From NCBI RefSeq assembly GCF_028372415.1, contig NC_092877.1:212652116-212716115 (forward strand): 64,000 nucleotides of DNA, read 5' to 3'. A model generated the notes under the pieces. That model did not search any database. It was not told where the DNA came from and was given only the letters and a program-made list of their open reading frames with translations. The stretch comes from Notamacropus eugenii (taxonomy: Eukaryota > Chordata > Mammalia > Diprotodontia > Macropodidae). Position 1 is the stretch's first letter, and every line of letters starts with the position of its first letter. Made by a program: the position numbers and the translations under genes. Shown in pieces: positions 11,263-22,378 of the stretch.

Positions 11263-12654
11263 GTTCATATGGTCTTTAAAAAATCATTAACCTCTTTAAC
11301 CAATTACTTTTTGCAAAGTCATATTTTTAGAGTATCAGAGGATTCTAACCCCTAGGAAATACAGAGTCAAGTTAACATATTACAGTAAAGTTCCAAAGTA
11401 TCTTTATGGACCTTAATTGTGTGGGAACAATTTTAAAGTACTGAGGGAAGGAGGGTCCATGATGTTTACCCCTTGCCCAGTTCACTCAAAAACCTTGTTT
11501 CAGCTTTCCTCTCTGATAACGAAAGTTCTTGTCCTTTTATTTTCTGCTGGGACAGATGCAAATTCAAAGCTCCATGTTCCCTATCATTTAACAACCCAAG
11601 CCACTCACTTACCCTGTGTGTACACTTGCTTATCATGGAGGATTCCTACTAAGAAAAAAGGACTTTCAGACCATAGATATGGTCAATGCTATAGTCTATC
11701 TTTTCCAGAAACAAGCAAACAAAAAACCCTGAGTGTTAATACATATTGAAAACTGGATTAAGATCTTCTTCCCTGTCTCAGTTCCAAGGAAACCACCCAT
11801 TTGATAGGAAGTGGGTCTGGCTGATCCCATCCAATGGTGAATATTCAACAGGCTCACAGAACCTTATTTGTGGAAAAGAATCTGATGTTCACATGCTAAG
11901 TCTCCCAGACCAGTCTCTTGTCTTAATTTGCTCCTAACACAGATTCATGAACGAAAATTTAGACACAATAGAGCCTGTTGGTTATCTATTCAACATGTTT
12001 TTTAATATTTCTTTTATAGGTTAAAGTTTTAACTTTTGCATTTGGTGCACAAAAAGGTCTTAGGCAGCCACAACACATATCTTAAATTATACTTTTAGAT
12101 CTTTAATGAAAGCAGTTTCTTTCCTGATCACTTAAAATCTTACTGCTGGTAAATACAATTGAACTGGGAAAATACTATGCTCTGGGGGAAAAAAAATCTT
12201 TTGTACTGAAACGGGTTAGTACCATGCGCCTCTGGAGATAATACAGTACAAACTGCCCTGTAAACAGAGGCTATATTTATTTTATGAACACGTTGATACT
12301 TATATGATGCACAGCCTAATATGGGCATCCTGTAGCTATAGGAGCAGCTGGAGGCCTTCTGTTTGAAATCCTTGTAAAGTGCTACTGACGTCAAGTTGAA
12401 CGATGCCACTTCTAACTGTTTCTAACAGGTGTTTGTAGGTCTGTGTTGACTCACAGTAAGACGTTCCTGGGTAGTGCGCAAGAGGTTGCTGCCCATTCTC
12501 TCATTGCCACAGAAACAAACATGACACAATGGGAAATTTAGGTTCAGGGACCCAAGTAATGTAAAGTGAGGGTATCTCTGTTGTATGTTCTAGCTGGGTA
12601 GGTATATACAAGTACATGAACTCATTGTTTATGATGAGAAGACATGATAATGTA
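11263..12654. other. Unclassified, apparently repeat-poor block
   Basis: No interspersed repeat recognised over 1.4 kb. Holds a 110-codon plus-strand and an 89-codon minus-strand open frame, neither with recognisable domains. A perfect CRE palindrome lies at 12386-12393. Confidence 0.5.
12386..12393. promoter_or_regulatory. Perfect CRE palindrome TGACGTCA
   Basis: The full 8-bp CREB/ATF consensus, including its CpG, is present in a CpG-poor background and outside recognised repeats. Function is not shown by sequence alone. Confidence 0.3.
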
Positions 12655-12772
12655 TGACCACAGTAACTCATTTAATTTCTCTGGGCTTCAGTTTTCTTAT
12701 TTGCAAAGTGGAAGGGAATTAGAGTAGATGGGTTCTGAGGCCTCTTCTAGATTGAAACATATGATCCTAGGG
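12655..12772 (+). mobile_element. MIR-type SINE 3' part
   Basis: 'tttaatttctctgggcttcag', 'tatttgcaaagtggaaggg', 'ttctgaggcctcttctag' follow the MIR/MON middle and tail. Confidence 0.7.
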
Positions 12773-12794
12773 TCTGATGAATTGAATTGTGTAG

Positions 12795-12960
12795 TATAAA
12801 GAGAAAAGGAATTGGAATCGAAAGATTTGGTTTTGAATCTGAATTGTTGTTTTTTTTATTCACTATCTGTCTAACTTGAGTTACCTATGTGATATGGAGC
12901 ACAAGATTTCTGTTTTTAGGACCTCAGGTTTCTGGTCTAAAAAATGAGGGGATTTTGTTC
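12795..12960 (+). mobile_element. MIR-type SINE, decayed
   Basis: Head 'gtataaagagaaaaggaattgg', then 'ggtctaaaaaatgagggg'. It ends where the nardilysin-like sequence starts. Confidence 0.55.
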
Positions 12961-12971
12961 TTGACCCAGAG

Positions 12972-13603
12972 GTTTGCTTCAGACAGGATCCTCTTTGACA
13001 TCTTTCTAAATATCTCCCCCATAAATTTGCTGAGCTAGTCCTTAAAGCAGATGTGCTGCTGGAATGTGAGCTGGTGGCTGGAAACATGGCATGATTGCAA
13101 GGATGAAAGAGTTCAAACACAAGCATTACTTCTACTCTTTCAGCTCATCATTGACTATTAGCTAGCTTTGACTCTACACCAATTGTCTGCAGAATAATAA
13201 AGGAGTAGCTAAAGAAGATTTAGTTTATTATCTTTATTAAACCTGAGACACTGGGCAAAGATGTGTGACTTTTAATCCTGGAATACTATCAGTGATCCAT
13301 GATCAACAAGGACTAATTCGTGTTGGGGGACCTCACCATCAAGGTTCTGCTCAGCTGTGTGCAGGATTTCAGTTCCTAACTCTTTATTAAGGGATTGCTG
13401 CAAGGGACCTTCACAAACAAAAAGTCTATGAACTTCCTAAAGGATGTAGTTGGCAAGCTGGATTTCAAACCTCTGGAGAAGATTCTTGTTCAGTTCTAGG
13501 TAGTCCAGATGCCCATTGCCCATAACCTGTGTAAAGTGAAAGCCCCATCCCTCTACCAACAGCAAGTCACAGAGTACCTAGCCTCTGGTAAACTTACTCA
13601 TAC
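12972..13603 (+). pseudogene. NRDC: Processed nardilysin pseudogene fragment
   Basis: A degenerate copy of an internal part of nardilysin, an M16-family metalloendopeptidase specific for dibasic sites. Conceptual translation in shifting frames gives 'LFDIFLNI' (12991), 'ADVLLECELVAG' (13049), 'HGMIARMKEFKHK' (13085), 'LLFQLIIDY' (13135), 'IKPETLGKDV' (13236), 'GDLTIKVLLSCVQDF' (13326), 'MNFLKDVVGKLDFKPLE' (about 13428) and 'HNLCKVKA' (about 13517). All fall in the same order as in the protein, as I know the family. About 210 codons run with no intron, so this is a retrocopy. At least three frameshifts and several stops rule out function. Both ends are missing: a MIR abuts the 5' side and an L2 end the 3' side. 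The zinc-binding HxxEH region is not in this part. Confidence 0.8.
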
Positions 13604-13604
13604 T

Positions 13605-13716
13605 TAATAAACATTAATTGGATGCCTGCTACATCAGGCACTGTGCTAATCCTGGGAATCCAAGAAAAAAATGGCAAAAGATCATCCTTGCCCTGAAGGA
13701 GTTTACAATTTAATGA
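13605..13716 (-). mobile_element. L2 LINE 3' end, antisense
   Basis: 'aataaacattaattggatgc', 'atcaggcactgtgctaatcc', 'cttgccctgaaggagtttac' is the reverse complement of the L2 3' tail. It abuts the NRDC pseudogene. Confidence 0.8.
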
Positions 13717-13952
13717 TAAGTATATGGATCTCATAAGTACTCAGGTTTTTGCATTAGTACATCATCCCTCCCTAAAGTATCACCATTTAAAAGAGGCACA
13801 GAAGAATGAACTGCTGATGGTAGAATTTCAGGCATCAGTGCAAAAGATGTTATTGTCCAGAAGATTGTCTTGGCATAAGTTAAATTGTGTAAGTGACAAC
13901 CTATTCTGATCATGCACAAGGTGGGCTTTGCCTTCAGTTTCTTGAATTCTTA

Positions 13953-14022
13953 ATTTTTCTTCTTCTTCTTCCCATCTCCTCCTCTTCCTTCTCTTCTTCC
14001 TCTTTCACCTTCTCTTGCTCCT
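13953..14022. repeat. CTT/CTC polypyrimidine tract
   Basis: About 70 bp of almost pure pyrimidine on the plus strand. Confidence 0.9.
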
Positions 14023-14871
14023 AGTGATACCAGTGGTGAAATCCATTCTCATCTTAATTCATGTACTCAAGTAAAGTCCAGATACCTAGATTAAGTCAAT
14101 TAAGGAGTCCTATAAACTAGGTTGAACCTTAAACAATTAAGGAAGAGTTACGTGCTTTGTTTATTGGCCACATAAGGAATATTTTTGATTGGTTAAAATA
14201 ATTAAACTCTCCTCTGAGCCTATAACACAGTAAGCCAGTTTGAAATCAAGCATTCCAGAAACAGGTTCAGTCGACACCACTGGTGTCAAATCTAGTGGTG
14301 AAGGACTCTTGAGAGGGAATTGTCTTTAGGGGGAGGGATAGAGTTTCTCTCCTCTCTCCTCATTGACTAGCTGACAATCATGTGTACTTCAAAAGTATCA
14401 GAAAATCTCTAGGTTCCATCAATGCAGGCGGCATTGTCAACTATTAGTTTTCAGTGTATGTGGAACATAAGTGGCTGAGGACACTGTCGCAACATCAAGA
14501 GTTGAAAGACATCAGCTCCACCAGGACAGCTGCATCAGAACATTGAGAACAAATGACCCACGGAGGAAAGAGACTTTCAAAATTAAAGAAAGGCATTGAT
14601 TCTCAAAGTTCAGCATAAGTTTAACCCTAAAGAGAACTTCCTGAAAACTCTACAGAGAAAGGGAATTATTTCTTATGCTAGAACTTATGAGGTACTTCTT
14701 CACCACACCTATTTCATAGTGTACCTCACTACTTTTTCATTCTATGGTTAGAATTCACTCTTAATAGATCTATGTGTACTTGCAGAAGAATATGTCCAGG
14801 ACTTTTTTTTAATAGGGTGGGTGTTTTGTACCAACTGTTCTTACCATGCTAACTTATTAAATATCCTTTTA
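14023..14871. other. Unclassified non-coding DNA
   Basis: No repeat family or gene recognised. Two inverted CCAAT motifs (ATTGG at 14163 and 14188) lie in the first 200 bp, so an old LTR or promoter-like segment is possible, but no second LTR or TATA box was found. Confidence 0.35.
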
Positions 14872-15150
14872 TTTTTAAATGAATTTAAGTTTATTATTTG
14901 TCAAATTAACAAGTATTTGTTTTTTTCTCCCTCTCCACTCCATCTGTTGAACAGTAGCAACAGAAAAGAAAACTCAAACCCTCATAACAAATATGCATAG
15001 TTAAGGGTGGCAAAGTACCTTACTGTCACGTTCAAAGAATGTATATCTCACTCTGCATTTATAATCCATCACCTGTCTTTCAATAGGTAGATAGTTTCAT
15101 CTTCAGTTCTTAGGTTTTTCATAACATTGATCAAATATTTTTTTATAAGG
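14872..15150 (-). mobile_element. Old L1 3' UTR fragment, antisense
   Basis: 'tttttctccctctccactcc', 'ctcataacaaatatgcatag' and 'gtatatctcactctgcattt' match the older marsupial L1 3' region also present at 54.1 kb. Confidence 0.7.
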
Positions 15151-15884
15151 AAGGAATTTATTTTTGTTCAAGTAACTAAGAAAGAGTCAGAGTGGTGGCC
15201 CATGACCATCTAGGACTACTTCCCCAGCTTCTGATGAAACTCCTTTTCTTAAACCTCCTCACTTGAAGATTACTGAAGGAGTTGGTATCTGCCCCTTAGA
15301 AGGGGATGAGCAGTTTCTCTGTAGCTTCTACCTCCCCAATAAGATAGCATTTTAGTAAACCAGATATAGTGTCCATTATCCCCTCATGTCCTCCTTATAA
15401 AAATATGGAGACAAGGATGAACAGGTGGGATGGGGGGAGGCAGAAAATGGGTGAACTTGGGAACCAACAAATCTGCATGGATTAATGGTTGACAATTGCA
15501 GAATATAAGAATAAAACCCTTTAAAAATAAATCCAACAAAGCAATGAATATCCTTTTCTAAAAATTAATTGAAGTTAGTTGTAGCTTTTAAGAACTCAAG
15601 GTCATTGCCTTGTCATAAATTATTGAAGAAGAACATTAGCAAAGGGACTAGTGAAGGGGCCATAGATTCTGGAATACTTTAAAATAATAAATAAAATAAT
15701 GACTAAAAAATAAACAAATCCACAAAATTCTCAGCATGTGTTGACAAGGCAGCTTCTGAATGGCACACCCATTGAACAAAATAACAACAAAAAGATACAT
15801 TTCTAAAAAACCAGAAATGAGTTCCTAATTTCCTTACGCATGTGTAGTTGTTATTTTGGTAGTAATATTGAACTCAAAGTCATG
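15151..15884. other. Unclassified non-coding DNA
   Basis: No recognisable gene or repeat. Confidence 0.45.
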
Positions 15885-16050
15885 GAAACAGAACTCGAGA
15901 GTTAAAAAGGATCTCAAAGGTCATCTTGTAGATCAATATTCAAAGCAAGAATTCCATCTTTAACATTCTTATACAATCTCTTTTTCAAGACCTCCAATAC
16001 TAGAATACCCCACCACCCAGAGCAACCTGTTCTATTTTGGGGCAAACCTG
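15885..16050 (-). mobile_element. CR1/L3 3' end fragment, antisense
   Basis: 'ggatctcaaaggtcatcttgt', 'ctttttcaagacctccaata' and 'tgttctattttggggcaa' follow the same 3' block as 8567 and 18140. It runs into a microsatellite. Confidence 0.7.
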
Positions 16051-16096
16051 TTCTATTTTGCAAATATAGGAAATTGAGTCAGAATCTGCCTTCTTT

Positions 16097-16340
16097 GTAC
16101 ACACACACATATATCTATACACACATATGTACATACATTTATATCTATACACATATATAATACAAATATATCTGCACACATATCTACACACATATACCTA
16201 AATGTGCATATATATCTATACACATATAGAATGCAAATATATCTACACACATATATCTGTATGTACATATATATCTATACACACATATATGCATATGTAC
16301 ATTTATATACATATATATGTACATATGCATATATATATGA
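16097..16340. repeat. Complex TATACA/CACATA array
   Basis: AC/TA array with a loose higher-order unit: 'atatctatacacatata' plus 'aat(a/g)caaatatatct' recurs at about 16142 and 16212. Confidence 0.9.
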
Positions 16341-16544
16341 ATTGTTATTAGTTTTGTCCTTTGAGATCAATAGACTCATATGACTATAGATCACAGATTT
16401 AGAGATGGATAGTCCTGGGAGACAATCAAGTTCAGTCACACAAGCAGATCATGGAAGAGGCAACATCAAACTTAATTAGCTTAATCCTCAATCCAGCACA
16501 CTTAACAACAAAATAATGTATTAAAATGATATAATTAAAAATAT

Positions 16545-17710
16545 TTCATTTTTTTTTAAATGAGCAAAAATGTTATTTGCTCTCCTTACCTCTCTACCTA
16601 ATTGGAGAAAAACAACAATCACAAACCCAAACAAACCTCTCTAACAAAGATTCTTATTCAAGCATATCAAATTCCTTTATTGGCTATGTCCAAATACTAT
16701 ATCTACATATTTTTATCTTTATCCTGAGTTCATAACTTTTCTGTCAAGAAGTGACTGACATGATTCATCACAGGTGTCCCAAAACTACGGTAGGTCATTG
16801 TGTTTATCAGAGTTCTTAAGTCTTTCAAAGTTGTTTGTCTTTACGTTGTTATGTAAAATTTTCTCCTAGTGTTCTCTTCACTTTGTATCAGTACAACAGT
16901 GTTTCATTGCATATATCATATTTTTCAGCTGCTTCTGATTGATGTGGACCCCCTTATTTTTCAGTTTCTTTCCACTACAAAATAGCTGCAGTAGACATTT
17001 CTGTTTATATGGCTCCTTTCACTCATTCTGTTCTCCTTTTGGGAGTATAAGTCTAGTGGTGGCTTTGATGAATCAAAGGATATGTATAGTTTAGTAACTT
17101 TTTGGGAATAGTTCTACATTGTTTTCCTGAATGGCAGGACCAATTAAGAGCCCCAACAATAATGCATCCACGTATTTGTTTACCCAAAGACCCTCAACAT
17201 TTGTCATTTTTCCCTTTTTTCTCAACTTTTCCATTCTGATTGGTGTGGGGTGGAACCTCAGAGTTGTACTTTGCATTTCTCTAATCATTAGTAATTTGGA
17301 GGAATTTTTTCACATTGCTGTTGATAGCTTGGACTTCTTTGAAAACTGCCTGTTTATTTCCTTTGACCATTTATCTGTTGGGGAATGACTCTTAGTCTTA
17401 TTAATTTGAATCAGTTCTGTACACCTATATCTAGAGAGAGAGATAAAAAGATAAATATGGAATGAGACTATTGACAAAGAAAATTACTGTAATAATACCC
17501 CCCTAAGTCATCAGTTTCCCTTTAAACTTGAGGTTCATTGATTTTCTTTCTTTAAAACCTTTTAAATTTTATGTCAGTCAAAAACTGTCCATTTTATCTT
17601 CCATGATTCTCTCTGTGCATGCATGGTCCACCACAGTTCCAACATAACAAAAACCTAGCTTGCACAACTGATTTCTTCTATGCAACTCCATGTGTATTGG
17701 TGTTATTTTT
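16545..17710 (-). mobile_element. Old L1 3' half, antisense
   Basis: Antisense ORF2 landmarks in order: 'cactttgtatcagtacaaca', 'agcccca...acaataatgcatcc', 'ctgattggtgtggggtggaac', 'catttctctaatcattagtaatttgga', 'ccatttatctgttggggaatg'. Its 5' limit reaches about 17700 and merges with the duplicated block at 17711. Confidence 0.8.
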
Positions 17711-17917
17711 GCTTCACATGGCATTATTTATTTTTTACCATTTTACTATCAACTTTATTTTAGTTCTGTTGAGTTTAACATTGTTTTGGAACTCTGAATT
17801 TTTCATGCTCCCATTATTGACAGACATGAACCAGAATAATACATTTTAGATAAACATATTCTTTTCTTTCTTTTTTCTTTTTAAAATTATTATTGATTTG
17901 TTTTCAGTTTTCTACAG
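17711..17917 (-). repeat. Direct-repeat copy A of the L1/CR1 junction
   Basis: 207 bp that match 18516-18719 with about seven substitutions and one 3-bp gap. It carries the last ~35 bp of an L1 3' end, the ~160-bp extension beyond it, and the start of the CR1/L3 flank ('gcttcacatgg'). No L1 body is attached here. Confidence 0.9.
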
Positions 17918-17931
17918 TTTTCTACATTGTT

Positions 17932-18110
17932 TCATAGATTTAGAGGCGGAAGGGAGTTTAAAGACCAGTAAGTCAACTCTCATTATTTTACAGATAAGGA
18001 AACTGAGGTACAGAGAAGTTAAGCGATTAGTTCAGTAGCTCACAACCAATAAAAATCCAAGCCTTTCTCATTTAAAGTCCAGTACTTAATTCACTAGTCT
18101 ATGCATCCTC
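17932..18110 (-). mobile_element. MIR/CORE-type SINE, antisense
   Basis: 'atagatttagaggcggaaggg', 'cagataaggaaactgaggta', 'gtccagtacttaattcactag'. Confidence 0.7.
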
Positions 18111-18534
18111 AATCTCTTGGTGTGAATTATTTTCTGAGTCAATTTTGTAGAGTCGTAGAATCTTAGAGTTGAAAGGACCACAAATGTTGTTAGTTCTAAT
18201 GCCTTTTAGATGCATGAATTCCCTCTCAGACTGAACCCTTCCACTGATGTGGAACTTACTCCCTCATTGTGACCTATTCCATTTTCAGCCAACTCTCGTT
18301 ATGCACTTGTTATAAAAATTTTCCCTGAATTGAGCCCATATTTATTTCCTTGAAATGTTGACTCATTGATCCTGGTTCTGCCCTCTGGCACTACACAGAA
18401 TAAGTGAAATTCTTCTTCCACATGACAGCCTTTCAAATATTTGAATATCTTTCCCTCCCTTCCCCAATCCCCATTTTTCTTCTCTAGGCTAGTTACCTCA
18501 GGTTCCTTCAAGTAGGCTTCACATGGCATTATTT

Positions 18535-20431
18535 ATTTTTTATCATTTTACTATCAACTTTATTTTAGTTCTGTTGAATTTAACATAGCTTTGGAACTCT
18601 GAATTTTTCATGCTCCCATTATTGACAATCATGAACCAGAATAATACATTTTAGATAAACATATTCTTTTCTTTCTTTTTGCTTTTTAAAATTATTATTG
18701 ATTTTTCAGTTTTCTACAGACACTTCCATAAGTCTTAGATTTTCTCCCCCTTCTTCCCCCTTTCATCCCTGCTCCTTCCCTGAGATGGCATGCAATCTTA
18801 TATGGGTTCTATGCATACATTTTTATTAAACACATTTTCACATTGGTCATGTTGCATAGAAGAATTAAAATGAAAGGGAGAAGCCATGAGAAAAACCAAA
18901 CCAAACCAAAACATAACACAAGAGAAAATATTCTGCTTCCTTTTGCTTTCCAATTCCATAATTCTTTCTCTGAATATGGAAACGATTTTGCCTCAAGAGT
19001 CCATTGGGAATATTTTAGGTCCTTGCATTGCTGTGAAGGGCTAAGTCTAGCAGAAAAATTCCTCACACACTGTGGTTGTTACTGTGTACAGAATTCTCCT
19101 GGATCTGCTCCTTTCACTCAGCATCAGTTCATATAAGTCTTTCCAGGCCTCTCCGAAGTCTTCCTGTTCATCATTTCTTATAGCATGATAATATTCCATT
19201 ACATTCATATATCACAACTTGTTCAGCCATTTCCCAGTTGATGGGCATCCCTTTCATTTCCAGTTTTTGGCCACCACAAAGAGGGCTGCTATAAATATTT
19301 TTTGTACATTTTTATGATCTCTTGGGCATACAGTCCTAGATGCAATATTACTGCTTCAAAGGGTATGTATATTTTTTTAGCCCTTTCAGCATAGTTCCAA
19401 ATTGCTCTCCAGAATGGTTGGATCAGCTCACAGCTCCACCTACAATGAATTAGTGTTCCAACTCTCCCACATCTTCTCCAACATTTATCATCTTCTTGTT
19501 TTGTCATGTTTGCCAATCTGATAGGTGTGATGTGGTACCTCAGAGCTGTTTTGATTTGTATCTCTCTAATCAATAGTGATCTAGAGCACTTTTTCATATG
19601 ACTATAGATAGCTTTAATTTCTTGCTCTGAAAACACATAACTTTCGACCATTTATTAATTGGGGAAAGACTTGTATTTTTGTAAATTTGACTCAATTCTC
19701 TATATGTTTTAGAAATGAGGCCTTTGTCACAGACACTAGTCTCAAAAATTCTTTCCCAGTATTCTGCTTCCTTCCTAATCTTGGTGGCATTGGGCTTGTT
19801 TGTGAAAAACTTTTCAATTTAATGTAATCAAAATTATCTATTTTGCACTTCACAATGTTCTCTCTCTTGTTTGGTCATAAATTTCTCCATTCTCCATAAA
19901 CCTGGCAAATACACTGTTCCTTGTTCCCCTGATTTGTCCATAGTATCAATCTTTATACCTAGATAATGTACCCATTTGGATTTTATTCTTGTGTACAGTG
20001 CCAGGCATTGGTCTATACTCCATCTCCATCACACTTGTCATCTAGTTTTCCCAGTAAGTTTTGTCAAACAGTGAGTTCTTATCCCAGAAGCTGGGGTCCT
20101 TGGGTTTATCAAACAGTAGATTGCTATATTCATTGACTACAGTGTCTTGAGTACCTAACTTATTCCACTGGTCTACCCCTTCTTAGCCAATACCAAGTGG
20201 GTTTTGATGATTGCTGCTTTATAATATAATTTGAGATCTGGTAGGGCTAGGCCACCTTCCCTAGCATTTCTTTTCATTAGTTCCTTCAATATTCTGGACC
20301 TTCTGTTCTGTTCTAATTTTAATATTATTTTTTCTAGCTCTAGAAAATAATTATCTGGTGGCTTGATTGGTGTGAATAAGTAAATTAATTTAGGTAGAAT
20401 TGTCATTTTATTATATTAACTTGGTCTCGCT
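18535..20431 (-). mobile_element. 5'-truncated L1 with 3' extension and TSD
   Basis: On the minus strand it runs from 20431 (truncated within ORF2) to the 3' UTR (18720-19000), the canonical L1 end near 18695, then about 160 bp of non-L1-like sequence ending in an A-rich stretch. An 11-bp direct repeat, tggcattattt, lies at 18524-18534 and 20432-20442, so the extension lies inside the insertion. This fits 3' transduction, or a subfamily with a longer 3' UTR. Confidence 0.85.
19230..20406 (-). pseudogene. L1 ORF2 C-terminal half, disrupted
   Basis: 20173-20406 encodes the segment after the RT core ('[18 protein letters not shown]', '[18 protein letters not shown]'). 19289-19651 encodes the C-terminal domain with 'EEDDKCWRRCGRVGTLIHC'-type cysteine motif and 'SCELIQPFWRAIWNY'. 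Stops and frameshifts separate the two parts. RT and endonuclease are absent because of 5' truncation. Confidence 0.85.
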
Positions 20432-20575
20432 TGGCATTATTTTGAGTACACTTACCATCCTCACAATTATGTCAATGTCCCTTTTAAAATGTGGTACCCT
20501 AATCTGAACCAGTGATATCAGGGGTCTTGCCATGTATCTGAGCCTCCATCAATCACTTTAATGTAGATTAAAAAT

Positions 20576-21254
20576 AAGTATGGAAGGCAAGGGGGAAGTC
20601 ACATGCTAATTTAAGGACAATCATCCAACCACTATCCTGTGCATATTCCATGGTAGTATTTGTGTTGAATTAATAGTTTTCCCATGATTTGGTATCAGAA
20701 AATTTTTAATCTTCTAAGCAGTCAACCAGATGCCATTTTTAATATTAAATACCTGACACTGAAAAATGTTTAGGCAAAGTTTGCTTCTTTATACTCTCCA
20801 TATTGATACTCAAGTTATTTCTTTAGTAAGAACCATCCCTTCACTTGCCTTGTTTCTCCAATGCAGGTGCTGGAATTGGAGAATTAGCTTTGCAATATTA
20901 TCCCGATTTAGAGAAATTCAAGACACATTTATTTTAGGTGAATAAACATCATCAGAGGAATTACTATTCTATTGATCTAAGCAATAGCACTTGTCAATAA
21001 TAATAGCAAAAATCATAACACTCATGAATTCTTAGCAGAATAGAGGGCCATGAAAGAGTACAAGGAGATGTTGGAAAGGAAGAAAACTCATCTCTTTTAC
21101 TTAAATTGAAGACAATGAACCAGATTCTCATTTGTTTCTGATTCTTATAATTTTCTACATAAAGATTTCACACTGCTTTTGCTGGATGCAGTGCCTTCTT
21201 TTTTTCAGTTAAAATATAATCTACAACAAATCACTCTCTAGTGAATTTAAAGAG
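20576..21254. other. Unclassified non-coding DNA
   Basis: No recognisable gene or repeat. Confidence 0.45.
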
Positions 21255-21440
21255 ACATGGGATAGCAGATTTTAAAGCTGGAATGGAATTCAGAAGCTTT
21301 CTAGTTCAATCCCTGCATTTTATAGATAAAGAATCGGAAAACAAAAAAGGATGTGACTTCCTTAAGGTCATATAAGCTGTGTCAGATGTGGAATTTAAAC
21401 CAGATACTCTAAATTTAAAATCAGCATGCTTTTCCCTTTC
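21255..21440 (-). mobile_element. MIR-type SINE, antisense
   Basis: 'gctggaatggaattcagaag', 'cattttatagataaagaatcgg', 'aatttaaaccagatactcta' follow the antisense MIR/MON order. Confidence 0.6.
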
Positions 21441-22194
21441 TGAATGTGCACATGCATGTACACTTAGAAATAAAAGTGAATTTGTGTCTACCAAAACAGA
21501 TCCATAGTGATTTTTTGAAAAATGTCTTTATGAGAATATTGGTCTTATAGAATTGATGGCATCTATTAGAAGATTCTTTTAGAAATGAAATCCAGTTATA
21601 TTAAGGGTATAGCCCTAGTCTTCACTCTCATGACACAGTACTTGTAGGCTCCCAAGCAATAACTATATGAGTGTGATGCTGCTAGTCTTTTGATGGATGA
21701 AAGCAATAAATCAAGGTAGTTACAGATTCTTAAGGGGCAGTGGTAAAAGGGTTAGAAAAGACATTTTGGAATAATTGAGTGCTTTTCAAAAGCAAAAGAT
21801 TAATAGCCCTGGCTACCCCACAAATAACGCCAGCAAGCTTTTTAAAAATCTCTTGGCAAGCATATCCTTCTTCTGATTAGCATGTCCCTTGCTATGTCAG
21901 TTTTACCTCTTTATTGAATTGAGCTTATTTATTGCTTCCTCAATCCCCTGGCAGAGGGGCTGGCAGTCTTACTTAGTACTAAGATGTACTGAGGTTCAGT
22001 AGCCTCAATAAAAAAAATAGAAATATTTTATTTAGAAATATCCTACAAGACTAGTCATCTAGACCTAGGACTGGATGGATTATGCTAAACGGATCTGAAA
22101 GATTCTCGTAGTTCTTGGCAACTATGAAGCCCTAATATTATCCAAGGTGAAGAAGACTGAAAAGAATATTTCACAGAATCATGTCCTCTCTGAG
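21441..22194. other. Unclassified non-coding DNA
   Basis: Nothing recognised. Confidence 0.45.
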
Positions 22195-22378
22195 CTAGGA
22201 GAAGCAGCATATAATGGAAAGAGTGATGAATAGGGAATCAAAAGACCTGGATTCGAGTCCTACCTCTTTTAATTACTTACATGACCTTGGTTCATTTACT
22301 CTCTTGGTGCCAGTTCTTTGTTCATAAAATATGAGGGTTGGGCTAGATGATCTTTGAGGTCTCTTTTAGCTCTAAATT
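22195..22378 (+). mobile_element. MIR-type SINE
   Basis: 'aaaagacctggattcgagtc' carries a near-perfect tRNA B box (GATTCGAGTCC). It is followed by 'catgaccttggttcatttac' and 'gggctagatgatctttgagg'. Confidence 0.8.

Larger units (their letters stand above)
18140..20575 (-). mobile_element. CR1/L3 LINE 3' region, antisense, split by L1
   Basis: The left piece (18140-18534) holds 'tggttctgccctctggcact', 'ttccacatgacagcctttca' and 'caggttccttcaagtag'. After the L1 the right piece (20432-20575) resumes with 'ttgagtacacttaccatcct', 'tcaatgtcccttttaaaatg' and 'cagtgatatcaggggtctt', the next part of the same element. This continuity is what defines the L1 insertion site. Confidence 0.85.

Noticed and set aside
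11417..11749. 110-codon plus-strand open frame as a gene
   Set aside because: No recognisable domain, ordinary base composition, no promoter or splice context. This length is expected by chance in 64 kb of six frames.
12140..12409. 89-codon minus-strand open frame as a gene
   Set aside because: No recognisable domain or homology from memory, and the surrounding block gives no gene structure.
14140..14420. Endogenous retrovirus LTR suggested by two inverted CCAAT motifs
   Set aside because: No TATA plus polyadenylation arrangement, no TG...CA borders, no primer-binding site and no gag/pol remnant found nearby.
16000..16268. Cys/Tyr-rich small proteins and similar frames at 48.1-48.6 and 55.0-55.4 kb
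   Set aside because: All lie in CA/TA arrays; the apparent cysteine patterns come from ACATGT/TGT codons of the repeat.
16097..16340. Possible CRISPR-like array
   Set aside because: Units are short, overlapping and low complexity with no unique spacers; a eukaryotic microsatellite.
18843..19136. 97-codon plus-strand open frame
   Set aside because: It is the antisense of the L1 ORF2 end and 3' UTR; the same antisense frame recurs in the 50 kb L1.
22195..22260. tRNA gene, because of a strong B box GATTCGAGTCC
   Set aside because: No cloverleaf can be formed and the downstream sequence is a MIR-type SINE; the B box is inherited from the SINE's tRNA ancestor.
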